64,000 nucleotides of DNA, taken from Triglochin maritima (taxonomy: Eukaryota; Streptophyta; Magnoliopsida; Alismatales; Juncaginaceae). The notes under the pieces were generated by a model, which was not told the DNA's origin, searched no databases, and saw only the letters and a list, made by a program, of their open reading frames with translations. Positions 1 to 9,890 of the stretch are shown in pieces; the first letter of the stretch is position 1, and the number at the start of each line of letters is the position of its first letter. The stretch is taken from assembly GCA_963682175.1 (NCBI GenBank), contig OY821775.1, forward strand, positions 31,246,053 through 31,310,052, given 5' to 3'. Position numbers and translations under genes: made by a program.

Positions 1-99
1 GGCACATGCAAAGTGGCTTTGCGAAGTGGTCGGATCCTCTTACTTCACGACGTGTTGTATGCACCATCTATATGACCAAATATTATTTCTGGTGTTGTT

Positions 100-899
100 T
101 TGATGAGACATGGTTTTAAAGTTGTTTTTGAGAACAATGATATGGCTTTATACCTTGCTAACATTTATTATGGTCGTGCCTTTCTTTCAGACGGTTTTAT
201 TGTGTTGGACGCAATTTATGATTTCAATCATAACACTAGTGCTAGACTAGGTCACATTTATGATTTCAGACGGTTTTATTGTGTTTTATTAGGAGAATGC
301 TCCAAATTTGAATTACTGACCTGTGAATCTTGTCTAGCTGGAAAGGCAACTAGAAAACCGTTTGGAAAAGCCATTAGGGCTACTTCTCCTTAGAACTAAT
401 CCACTCAGTTATTTGTGGACATTTGAATGTGCGTACTAGACATGGACAAAGTTACTTCATCACATTTATTGATGACTACACTCGATATGGTCATATTTAT
501 CTTATTTCTCACAAGTCAGAAGCTCTAGAATGCTTTAAGAAATTCATGAGGTTTGTAGAGAATCAATTGGATAATAAGATAAAAACTCTCAGAACGGACA
601 GAGGTGGGGAGTATCTCTCCATAATGTTCAAGGAGTTATGTGATGAAAAGGGGATATCTAGACAACTCACTATGCCTTATACTCCTCAGCAAAATGGTGT
701 TGCCGAGATAAGCAATAGGACGTTGCTAGACATGGTTAGATCCATGATGGCGCATGCGAGCTTGCCAATTTCGTTTTGGGGGGATGCTCTAATGATTGCT
801 GCCTATATCCTCAATAGAGTTCCAACAAAATCGGTTCCCTCAACTCCATATGAGTTATGGACAGGACGGAAGCCTGATTTTAGTCTGCTTCATCCTTAG
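100..899 (+). pseudogene. copia GAG-pre-integrase and integrase core, broken
   Basis: Two open pieces in different frames (100-393 and 423-899) make up the front of the copia integrase. The first ends with a zinc-binding-like stretch CESCLAGKATRKPF, typical just before the integrase core. The second carries the core: [13 protein letters not shown] with the first catalytic Asp, TDRGGEYLS with the second, and [13 protein letters not shown] with the catalytic Glu, followed by the usual [18 protein letters not shown] stretch. A frameshift and stop near 393-423 separate the pieces, and a TAG at 897-899 ends the second early. The enzyme would insert element cDNA into host DNA; this copy cannot make it whole. 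Identity is certain at family level. Confidence 0.9.
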
Positions 900-1064
900 G
901 GATGCGCGGCATACATTCATTCTACTAGTCACCGATATGGAAAACTAGGACCTAGAGGGAAAAGGTGTATCTTTGTAAAAGACAATCTCTCCAAAGGTTA
1001 TGTTTTTATCGGGTTAGACGAGAATGGAAGAAGGACGGAACTAGAGTCTAGGGATGTCACATTC

Positions 1065-2099
1065 TTGGAAAATGTTTTTCCAACTCTTGTTGGAGCTATC
1101 AAAGAGTCAGTGGACTTCTTTGAACAACAAGATGAGGACATTGCCACTCCACGGGATCAGGATCTGGAAGTTGAACATGAGGTTCCACCAATCAATCCTA
1201 GTGGGAGCAGCAATGTTGAGGTTCCGATAGCTCTCACGGAGGATGAGTCATGAGATACCCATCTGCGTTGACGTAAACGTGGGCTCATTCCTCGTAGGCG
1301 GTTTCGCTTAGAGGAAGAGGCCTTCATGATAGCTCAAGAAGAAATTGATTATGAATCATCTGGGATGACAGTAATCGATGAGCAAGAACCGGAGACCTTG
1401 AAAGAGGCTCTGGAAGGTCCAAATGCGAAAGAGTAGTTAGAAGCTATAAAGGAAGAGTTGGAGTCGATGAAAGTTAATCGAGTCTGGGACTTGGTCGACT
1501 TACCGCCGAACCGAAAGGTCATTGGGGCCAAGTGGATCCTCAAGATTAAAGGGAAGGCGGATGGATCTATTGATAGATTCAAGGCTAGACTGGTAGCTAA
1601 AGGCTACACCCAAAGAGAAGGCGTGGATTTTGAGGAAACTTTTTCACCCGTGGTTAGGTTTGCCTCCATCCGCCTTCTACTAGCTATTGTAGCTCAGATG
1701 GACTTAGAGCTTTACCAAATGGATATAAAGACTACTTTTGTCAATGGAGAACTTGAGGAAGAGATCTATATGGATCAACCTCAAGGTTTTGAACTCAAAG
1801 GACAAGAGCGCAATGTGTGTAAGTTCAATAAGTCCTTATATGGCTTAAAACAAGCGTCTAGACAGTGGAACATTCGCTTCCATCAAGTTATATCAGAGAA
1901 TGCGTTCTCTATGCTTGAGGAAGATCACTGTGTGTACGTTAAGAGATCCAATGGTAAATTTGTCATTCTGACCTTGTATGTTGATGACATACTCATGGCT
2001 GGCAATAGCAAAGAGTTTCTGAAATCCACTAAAAAGTGGTTGTCCTCCACGTTTGATATGAAGGACATGGGTGAAGCTAGCTACGTCCTTGGTGTCTAG
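1065..2099 (+). pseudogene. copia reverse transcriptase, broken
   Basis: After an acidic linker (1065-1253, ending in TGA) and a broken stretch to about 1440, an open segment at 1458-2099 encodes most of the copia RT (RVT_2 family). Landmarks are KVIGAKWILKIKGKADG, the palm motif FKARLVAKGYTQREGVDF, YQMDIKTTFVNGELEEEIYM where the family normally has D-K-T-A-F-L-N-G, SLYGLKQASRQW, and the intact active site LYVDDILMAG. The frame stops at TAG 2097-2099 after SYVLGV, inside the domain. It would copy element RNA into DNA. The catalytic aspartates are present but the polyprotein is cut on both sides. Confidence 0.92.
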
Positions 2100-2106
2100 A
2101 TAGTTA

Positions 2107-2946
2107 GAAATAGGTCCAAGAGACTTCTGGGATTGTCTCAAGAGACTTATATTATTATCTTCAAGAAATACCATATGGACAAATGCAAACAATCGACACT
2201 CCTGTTGAGAAGGCTTTGCACTTGAGCCTTCATAAGCATCCTGAGACTCCTGAAGAGAAGGCCAAAATGAGCAAGGTTCCATACTCAAATGTTGTGGGAA
2301 GCCTTATGTACGCTATGATGTGTACTAGGCCAGACATTTGTTATGTTGTGGGAATGGTGAGTCGATGCCAGTCTAGCCCAAGCATGGAGCACTGAAATGC
2401 AGTCAAGAGAATCATGAGACACCTCAGATGAACGACTAACTACATGTTGTGTTACCAAGCATCATATCTCCACCTGATTGGCTATAGTGATACCGATTGG
2501 GCCAGAGACATTGATGAAAGGAAATCTACCTCTGGTTATGCTTTCTTGCTGGCTAATGGGGCCATCTCATGGTCCAACAAGAAGCAAACATGTATAGCCT
2601 GTCGACTATGGAAGCAGAGTATGTTGCATGCTCTGCAGCAGTACAAGAGGCAGTTTGGTTGAGGAGGTTCTCACAACATACTGGGCTAGTGGAGACATCG
2701 GATGAGCCTGTTGTTGTCTATTGCGACAGCATGGCTGCCCTTTGTTATGTGAAAGACCCCAAATATCATGGAAAGACCAAACATATACAGGTTAGGTATC
2801 ATTTTGTGAAGGACATCATAGCGAGAAAGGAAGTTGTGTTAAGACATGTGTCTACTAGTCTTATGGTAGCTGACCCTCTTACCAAGGCTATAGCTAAGGA
2901 CTCGTTTGTGTCCCATGTGAAGTCCTTAGGCTTACGTAGACTTTGA
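2107..2946 (+). pseudogene. copia RT tail and RNase H, broken
   Basis: This continues the same polyprotein in pieces (2183-2395, 2444-2662, 2569-2946). The first gives the RT tail YSNVVGSLMYAMMCTRPDIC. The RNase H domain follows: GYSDTDWARDIDERKSTSGY with the first acidic residue, then after a frameshift near 2570-2600 STMEAEYVACSAAVQEAVWL, then VYCDSMAALCYVKDPKYHGK and the conserved IQVRYHFVKDII, ending in DPLTKAIAKDSF before TGA at 2944-2946. The domain would remove RNA from RNA-DNA hybrids in reverse transcription. At least two frameshifts and a stop make it nonfunctional. Confidence 0.9.
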
Positions 2947-4050
2947 TGCATTGACATGTCTAACTTCCTTTTATGAGTGATTGTGTTTTCCTTTCGACTA
3001 TATCTGTTTGGTTGATGTAGTTGTTCTAGCATAAAATATTATTCTGTCAATAGGCTGAAGAATGCTCACTCACACGAGCATTCGCCTCTGGCGCTTTTGA
3101 TAGCGAGCAGAGATGAGACTGATCATGAGGAGATCTTGTATGATAGATCCACAGCAGTTCATGATAGGACGGTCGCCTTGATTAGGAATCAAGATGAGAT
3201 CCTCTATGTTGGTGAGGATTGACATGAATGTTCCCACGATTCATGTGACCTATAGAAGCCAAGTGCAAGCATTACATGTGGCGCCAGGTGGCACCTGTAT
3301 GGTGTTAACGCGACAATGATGAAACTCGGGTCAGGCACAGAGGGGGTGCGACTGGACTAAGACTTGTATGGTGTTGAGAGACAGACATACTGTTGTGTAC
3401 AGTATGATCCACCATAACATGTTTACCATACAAATGTGCTGAGCGACCATTGGGAAGTGAAAGGATGGATCCCTGCTCCTTCACTGTGTGAGTCCAAGAC
3501 TTGATTTTCATTAGTTACCCTCAGTGACCTTCGACGACACCCTGAAGCAAAGAGTTGATGTGGCTACTTTGGGATGTTATCTGTGACCATGAGAGATTCT
3601 ATCTAAAGAGGCATCTTCGGGAAAGGAGTCAACTCTGAGTGTAATCATGGTCTGGGGGGAAGGGAAAGGTTTGACTCGACTGCACTAAAAGTATTTGCTG
3701 GGCCCAACTGTATTGGATACAGTAGCAAGTACCTTGACGACAAGAAGGTATTCTCTCCGAGGGATCGAGATATCGTTCATGTTAAGTGAGTTTCTGAGTA
3801 AACCTGGGGAACTGTGATGTGCATTTTGACTGCTTATTTGTTGTTTAATGAGGATGTTGTCATTCTGGCCTTCTAGTAAGGTTTCTAGTTTGAGACTCCT
3901 AAATTGCAGGTGCATCACCGGTCGCATGACCCATTTGTCCGTATGATCGGAAGAGTACATGTGTCGAGCACACAGATGGTCATGTATCGAGGATACATTA
4001 TCAGAGACTTGCGTATTGTGGATGTGTACTTGGAGAGAGGAGTAGTTGTG
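2947..4050. other. copia 3' noncoding region
   Basis: About 1.1 kb between the end of RNase H and the tandem repeat before the 3' LTR. I see no coding signal; short open frames here lack recognisable motifs. A stretch of this length before the LTR is found in several plant copia groups. Confidence 0.6.
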
Positions 4051-4156
4051 TGTATCAGTGATATATACATATGTGTCGGGGACACATAAAGAGGTGACAT
4101 ATTGCCATTGTGTGATTGTATGTATCAGGGATATATGCATATGTGTCGGGGACACA
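4051..4156 (+). repeat. two 36-bp direct repeats before the copia 3' LTR
   Basis: Units at 4051-4086 and 4121-4156 share about 36 bases with two differences (core ATATGTGTCGGGGACACA). The period is 70 bp. The phrase GTGTCGGGGACAC is itself nearly palindromic. The repeats lie about 40-150 nt upstream of the LTR. Confidence 0.8.
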
Positions 4157-4198
4157 AAAGCAGATGACATGTTATCGTGTTGTTGTGCAAGTGGGAGA

Positions 4199-4605
4199 TA
4201 TTAGATTAATCTAGGATTAATAAGATATTTGTCCCTATTGGACTACACATGTTGTTAATAAGCACTGACACATGGCGCGTCCCTATTGGACTACACATTT
4301 AAGGGTTTAGGTTGGAGTCATCTATATAAGGAGGGTAGTCTCCCACTGGATAGAAGAACAAGTGTGCAAACCCTAGCCTCCACCTACCCTAGCCGCCACC
4401 TTGTCTCTCTCCCATTTCGTCCCCCCACCTCCACCAAGCTCATTTCGTGGACTCTTGGGTTGTGGACTCGCGCTCCTTCTCCAAGTGAGTACGAGACCGA
4501 CCGGTGAAAAGGATTCCGTAAGGTGACCTCCGATCTTCCTTCCGCTGCCACAGGTTCTCTCCAAGAAAGGTACTCCTGAACCTGTAGAATCGTTGTTTGC
4601 TAACA
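4199..4605 (+). repeat. copia 3' LTR with upstream polypurine tract
   Basis: The purine-rich AAGTGGGAGA ending near 4198 is the usual copia plus-strand primer. The LTR then runs from TATTAGATTAATC to GTTTGCTAACA. The ends fit a mutated TGTTAG...CTAACA inverted pair, giving about 407 bp. No second LTR is in view, so the borders are inferred from these motifs. Confidence 0.65.
4323..4329 (+). promoter_or_regulatory. TATA box in copia LTR
   Basis: TATATAA inside TCTATATAAGGAGGG, about 125 bp into the LTR, where a copia promoter is expected. Confidence 0.6.
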
Positions 4606-5892
4606 GTCGCAATGTAAGTAGTCGTTTTAACCAACAAGGAAAAATGGATATTTAAATTTCCTTTTGTTAGGGTCTTCTACAACTTCTCCTCGTCATACTT
4701 TGAAAATGAAATTTCTTGTTCGACCATGCATCTCCATAATCGTATTGTGGGCCTCTGGCAGTAAAAGGATATTCTCGTGCCTACACCCGCATATTACATT
4801 ACGCTTCGTGGGAAAATTAATCGTGTCGAATCTCGGAATTGTTGTTGAACTAAGCATCATAACTTTCTAGTCTTCTGTCCGCACAGTTTTAGTTATAAAG
4901 AAATTTTGTTCCCCCAACTTCCCAAGCTTCTAATGAATAATTGAAGTTCAATCATTGTGGTTGATGTTATTAAAGTTCTTTTAGAAACAATAATTGAGCA
5001 TAAACGTACATTGACATCCTTCTGGTTAATGTTCGGTTAACCTAGAGTTGACTTGACGAGAGTGCATAAGTTGAGCTCCGCTTGGCACCACTTATCGTGG
5101 ACACCTTCGTTTTCATTAAAACGATTTAGTGGAGTAGTGATTGGATGATTTGGATGTGCATGTGATAAAAGGAAAACTTGGTCAACGAAATGGACATGCA
5201 TATATAATTGTTATTAAGGTGTCCTAAGCATGAAGTTTGACGGACACACCGCGAAATGATTGATGCATCAGTCCCATGTATGTTGATGAATCTGTAAACA
5301 CAAATTAGTGGGCGTGCTATTGGAAGTTGGAATATTTACCGTAATAATTATGATTTGTTTGTTGAATTGTTGGTCGATCGACTCACCAATCATACCGAGG
5401 GAGCATAGCTAATGGTAGATATTTGATTGAATGACGCACGATGTGATATGATTTGTCTGCTGTTATAAAGTTCGCACATATATGCGCTCAAACATGGCGA
5501 ATATTAACGCTTAAATTTGGTGGGCGGCTGGCTGGGTCTGCCATATCCATTCACATATACATGCAATGTCCTAAGCTGTTCTAATCTAATCACGTGGTTT
5601 GTTTCTACGATTGATTAAGACCTATCTATTTCTCTTCTAGAAGCAAGATACATGTAATAGTGATATCCAAAGTAGCAGGTAAGCAATAATACTGTATTAA
5701 CTGTTCAATCAGTCAATCGTACTGTAAATTATTTTTAATAAAGTTTCATACCTGTGTTTATTTGAGGGTGCACTATTGCAGCCTTTTCACATCGATCTTA
5801 TCCATTAGTCATTGGGTTTAATTTGACATATTTATACCCTTCAAACAAGTGATACACGCTACAAATGCACTTATTTCCATCTTTTTATATCC
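4606..5892. other. unassigned AT-rich sequence
   Basis: I see no coding region, terminal repeat or recognisable element between the copia LTR and the MITE. The only open frame of note (4664-4870) has no recognisable motif. Confidence 0.5.
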
Positions 5893-6428
5893 GGTAAATT
5901 ACAGTTTGCCTCTCTAAACCATAGTCGAGTAACATTTTGACTCTTAAAATTTAAAATCGTTAAACTCACACTCCGTCACTTCAATCTCTGTGATACGTAG
6001 TTTGAACACTTTTTCATCATACTCTTGTTGATTTTTAATATAATTGTCGTTTGTTCTTAATTTTTTTATACTCTTCGATAAACATACTTCTAATGTATCA
6101 TATGCTAAAGTGTGAATAAAATATAATATTATTTGACTCCTATTTGAAAGTTATTAATTCAAAATCCAACTCAATTTTCATACAAACTTGACATATGATT
6201 TAATCGTAATTTTATCATAAAAATATATTAGAAGTATGTTTGTCAAACGACATGAAAAAATATAAGAAAAAAATGATAAATATGTTGAGAAATAGTATAA
6301 GAAAAATAATAAATATGTCAATGTGTTACAAAAATCAAAGTGTTAGGCTTGTGAGTGTCCTGATTCAAACTTCAAAACATTAAAGTATTACTCCACCTTA
6401 GTTGAGGGGGATAAATTGTAATTTACAC
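5893..6428. mobile_element. MITE-like inverted-repeat element
   Basis: The ends GGTAAATTACAGTTTGCC and, in reverse complement, GTGTAAATTACAATTTATCC form imperfect inverted repeats of about 40 bp. Flanks TTATAT at 5885-5890 and TTATAT at 6429-6434 look like a target duplication. The 536-bp interior is AT-rich and noncoding. The GTAAATTACA-type terminus is a common plant MITE pattern; I do not assign a superfamily. Confidence 0.7.
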
Positions 6429-6450
6429 TTATATATTTTTATTCTTAACT

Positions 6451-7008
6451 TGTAACGTCCCAAAACAACGACAAATATAAAATTTCAAATAGAAGATCAC
6501 AAGAAATATGATCATCAAGGCAGGAACATTACTCCTAAAATAAAATAAGGGTACAGTGCACCATTACATCATCGTTGGTCAAAAACAACATGATTACATC
6601 AAATACAACAAGAGATACACACAAGTAATCATGACGACCTCAAAAGCTAGACGAGAGAATCGTGGTCCTAAATGCGTTCGCCCTCAGTCACCACCCAGCA
6701 GCACCTACTGAGGTCCTGAAATGCAAATGTGACAACAATGCCTGAGTTTCCAGAAGGAAACCCCGTATACCAAGCCCTTTTATATGAAATGAAATAGTAT
6801 AATAAAAGAAACCTATCGTACTAGTGACATGTCATATCATCATCAATAAGGAAAAAATCGCCTAAAAGGGTAAAATCGGGACATCTGTCCCACAACATCA
6901 ATGGGCCTCCCTCAGAGACTTACCATAGGCACATACGGCGTTACAGACAGTACATAACGTACCCCCACACGTGGCTATACTAATCAAGTCTTCGGTGAGG
7001 GTTGTTTG
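6451..7008 (-). repeat. Ty3/gypsy LTR fragment
   Basis: It starts TGTAACGTCCC and contains a stretch around 6742-6780 (TGAGTTTCCAGAAGGAAACC) that closely matches 8645-8665. That second copy is the LTR of a minus-strand gypsy element, so this is probably a related or partner LTR. It is cut at 7009 by a copia-type LTR. Confidence 0.6.
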
Positions 7009-7860
7009 TGTTGGTTTTTTGGCTAATAATCGGTAATCCGTTTTGATGCTTAATCAACATATCAATAAACACATGAACATCTATTATATTATAGCATGCA
7101 TATATACACATATATTGTATTTACTAACATTACAGGAGTTGAGCGTGCCTGAACACAAGAAATCAAGTTGATGAGTAGATATGTTTTATATTTCTTGTTC
7201 TTAGGATTAATATGTAACTTGAGAACTTGAATCAGGGTGTATTGCATTGCATGTCCCTTAGAAAACACATAGAAGTCTCACACTTAATTCCATATCAAAC
7301 CGACTTCATTAGAAGATCGACAAAACTTAGAAATTCTACTTAGAACAGGAATTCTGCTTCAAACGAGCGACCGGTAGCCCATCTGGTTTTACCGGTTTTA
7401 ACAGACTTCTAATTCCTTTCGTATACGGTCGACCAACAACACTTTTGGTTCGTCTGATTTTTAATGGTCGTCTCAAGTCCCAATCTGTCGATCGAATCTC
7501 ATACCCTATTCAACCGATTCTATTTGTAAACTGAGAATTCCCAGGTCGACCGTTTCATCATTTGTGCACCAGTCATATTGTGACGCGTGTCCCATAATCG
7601 GTTGACCTAAACTTCACTTTGGTTCGACCGTTTGACGCTTCATATTTCATTTGAATACGACTGTTACACTTGTTACACTTGTCGTATTTTACAACCATCG
7701 TATACACATATTTCTACCAACTTTACTAGTATATTTCACCACCGGTCGAACAATGCCAAGACGGAGGTCAACCGGATCAGACACAATTCAAAATCCCAAA
7801 CTTCTTGTTATTTTCGGTCGAACTTAGTATTTTGGTTGGGCCATTACATCAATTGTTTAA
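7009..7860 (+). repeat. copia-type LTR fragment rich in GGTCGACC motifs
   Basis: It begins TGTTGGTTTTTTGGC, matching the start of the minus-strand copia LTR that ends at 43065, and keeps a similar order of motifs (AGCATGC/CTAACAT..ACAGG, then many CGGTCGACC-like words at 7370-7850). The right border is uncertain; it lies before the gypsy gag trace. Confidence 0.6.
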
Positions 7861-8070
7861 TATTATTCTGGCCAATTCTACCTTAATGGTCAACCAACCC
7901 TTTGGAAGTGGTCTCCACCAAACACATAGGCTGCCATGCCCCTTCCGTTCGGAAGGGCACTCAATCGCCTGAATAATTTCTTGGATCTTGAAGACCTAGT
8001 CCTCAGAAGCCCCAGAATCGCATCTACCATCAAAGGTAGTTGGTGCTATCTCATAAAGCGGTTGAGCATC
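7860..8070 (-). pseudogene. Ty3/gypsy gag fragment
   Basis: Read on the minus strand from about 8043, one frame gives TTFDGRCDSGASED, a stop, VFKIQEIIQAIECPSERK and then a Trp-Trp stretch. That order matches the start of the plant gypsy gag (Retrotrans_gag) domain: F-D-G, D-P-x-x-A-E-D-W, an I-E-C-P-E-E-R-K-like stretch, then W-W. The normal Trp after E-D is a stop codon here (TAG). It lies downstream of a primer-site-like sequence and LTR end on the same strand, as expected for a 5' gag. The fragment is short and truncated near 7860 by the copia LTR. Confidence 0.6.
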
Positions 8071-8353
8071 GCTCTGCCGTTACTGGCTCCCCTCTGCCCG
8101 ACTGGCGATCCAGCATCGCACCTAGTCGGTCTACCATAACATAGAGCATCCGTCGCTCTTCTGCCCAATCTGTGCCCCAGTCTTGCTGCTGATGCTACGG
8201 TCCTGTGGGGGAGGTCTCACGCCTATCAGAGACATCTATACACAATTAAGACAACATAGACATCAAAATCATGAATGCATGCTCTAATGCAAAATCTAAT
8301 ACTCTAATACTTCTAAGGGTGGTTTCTTTGAACAAGGACACCAGAACCGACCA

Positions 8354-8665
8354 CTACGATACCAAGTTGTAACATCCTCAAACAGCGGAGAATTTAAACT
8401 TTTTAAACATACAATCCACATAAGGATATTACTAGAAGACACAGAAATCCGGTGCACCAACTTATATATATCATATATATTTGAGTATTTCAAAAGTTTG
8501 ATTACATCAAAAGGCTATAAAGAAATATACATGTAATCACTCCGACATCAAACTAAGAGAAGGCAGGATCTGGTCGTGGCGTGCCTCTCCACGGTCCCAC
8601 CCCCTAATGCTGGTCACGACATGAAAGTAAACATGCATTAATGCCTGAGTTTGCAGAAGGAAACC
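8354..8665 (-). repeat. gypsy 5' LTR end (first piece) with primer-binding site
   Basis: On the minus strand the LTR ends GGATGTTACA (at 8368), followed by AACTTGGTATCGTAGTGG, which resembles the initiator-Met tRNA primer site TGGTATCAGAGC. The LTR is interrupted at 8665 by element A and resumes at 16025, then again at 20651 after CACTA-1. Confidence 0.65.
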
Positions 8666-9157
8666 TGATGCATTGCATACATTGCATCATATGTCTTTCA
8701 TTTAGATTACTTTTATATCAATAAATGCTACTAAGGTATGTGTTTAGTCGTATTTACAGAATACAGGGACCTGAATGCAAATTACCCACATGCCGAGCAT
8801 AAACGCGTACAAAAGACTCGTTTCTATCATAAAGACCAAGTTCAAGTTTATCGGGCTTCAAATGGAAATGTATCCAAGCATAAAAGCATTCAAGACCTAA
8901 TTACGAAAAGAACAAGGACTTAAGCACAAAAGTAGCCGGGGAATTAATTGCAAAAAGTGAAGGACCTAATTGCAAATCACGAGTAGCTTTTATTATTATG
9001 GAGAAAATATAAAGAAAAATCAATGTGGATCTCCAAATATATGAAGAAATTAATTCGGATCTCCAAAGATATGCAAGAATCAATCCAGACGCGCAAATGA
9101 CATTGAAATCATACCATAAACACACAGGAAAAATCTGGGTCGATTCTGAGCAAAAAA

Positions 9158-9207
9158 GGTGGCGATTCCGCCGCACCTCAAGAGCAAATTGCGGCGAATC
9201 CGCCGCA
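9158..9207 (+). promoter_or_regulatory. twin GC hairpins in U3 of element A
   Basis: The first is GGTGGCGATTCCGCCGCACC at 9158-9177 (imperfect). The second is TGCGGCGAATCCGCCGCA at 9190-9207, a 7-bp stem with a 4-nt loop. The spacer contains TCAAGAG. The pair ends 88 nt before the TATA box and recurs in the 3' LTR at 15311-15360. Confidence 0.8.
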
Positions 9208-9295
9208 CCAAATTAGATGCATGCTCTAAAAATTTTACCGGTTGCGTGTTGACGCGTGTACTTTCTTATTTCATGCTTAGGTCCCTTGTATCGGC

Positions 9296-9303
9296 TATAA
9301 ATA
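9296..9303 (+). promoter_or_regulatory. TATA box of element A LTR
   Basis: TATAAATA in GGCTATAAATAGCCCC, 630 bp into the LTR; the 3' LTR has the same sequence. Confidence 0.75.
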
Positions 9304-9872
9304 GCCCCGAGAACGATGTTGTGAGGAGTTCTTCCTTTTGTTCCATAATTTAGCAATAAAATTCTGTTTCTTTTATTTTATGTTTTTAATTTTCTTTTCT
9401 TAGTTTCTCTAGGACCCCTTCTTCCTCCCTCCATGAGTTGCTAACTCTCTCCAAAGGGTGGAGGTGATGGAATTAGGGTTAGAGAATGATGAATGCATGT
9501 TATTATTTTAAGTTCATGATTAGTGTATTTTGATTACTTGAGTTTATGTTAAGTCATTTATCTTGTAATGCTTCATAACTAACATGATTTATAATAAGTT
9601 TCAGTAATTCTCTACTCTAAACCTAAATCTAAACCTCCACCCCACGGATTTCTCTCTTTGTTCTTGTTTTAATTTTAATTGCTTTTGTTTCGTACTTTAG
9701 TTAATTAAACCAAAAACTCCAAAAACCCTAATTGATTTTTCTCTACTTCTTCCCCTCAATCGAAATAACAAAAATAACGAAATCTCTCCCTCCTTGTGTT
9801 CGACCCGTACTTGCCACGTCTTCATAGACGCCGTGCACTTGCGGTATAAAATTTAAATCTTCATCAAGTTTT

Positions 9873-9890
9873 TGGCGCCGTTGCCGGGGA
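9873..9890 (+). other. primer-binding site of element A
   Basis: TGGCGCCGTTGCCGGGGA lies 6 nt after the LTR end. It is the form known in Athila-type elements and complementary to the 3' end of tRNA-Asp. Confidence 0.85.

Larger units (their letters stand above)
1..4605 (+). mobile_element. Ty1/copia LTR retrotransposon, 3' portion
   Basis: The window opens inside the polyprotein gene of a Ty1/copia element. Domains run in copia order: GAG-pre-integrase remnant, integrase core, reverse transcriptase and RNase H, with integrase before RT (in Ty3/gypsy it follows RNase H). After the coding part come about 1.2 kb of noncoding sequence, a purine-rich tract at 4190-4198 and a 3' LTR. The 5' LTR and gag lie upstream of the window. 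Several stops and frameshifts break the reading frame, so this copy is dead. I do not assign a copia lineage. Confidence 0.93.
8666..9866 (+). repeat. element A 5' LTR
   Basis: It runs from TGATGCATTGC to TCTTCATCA and is repeated at 14819-16019 with the same length. U3 holds two hairpins and a TATA box, and U5 ends in a hairpin at 9817-9830 close to the primer site. Confidence 0.95.
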
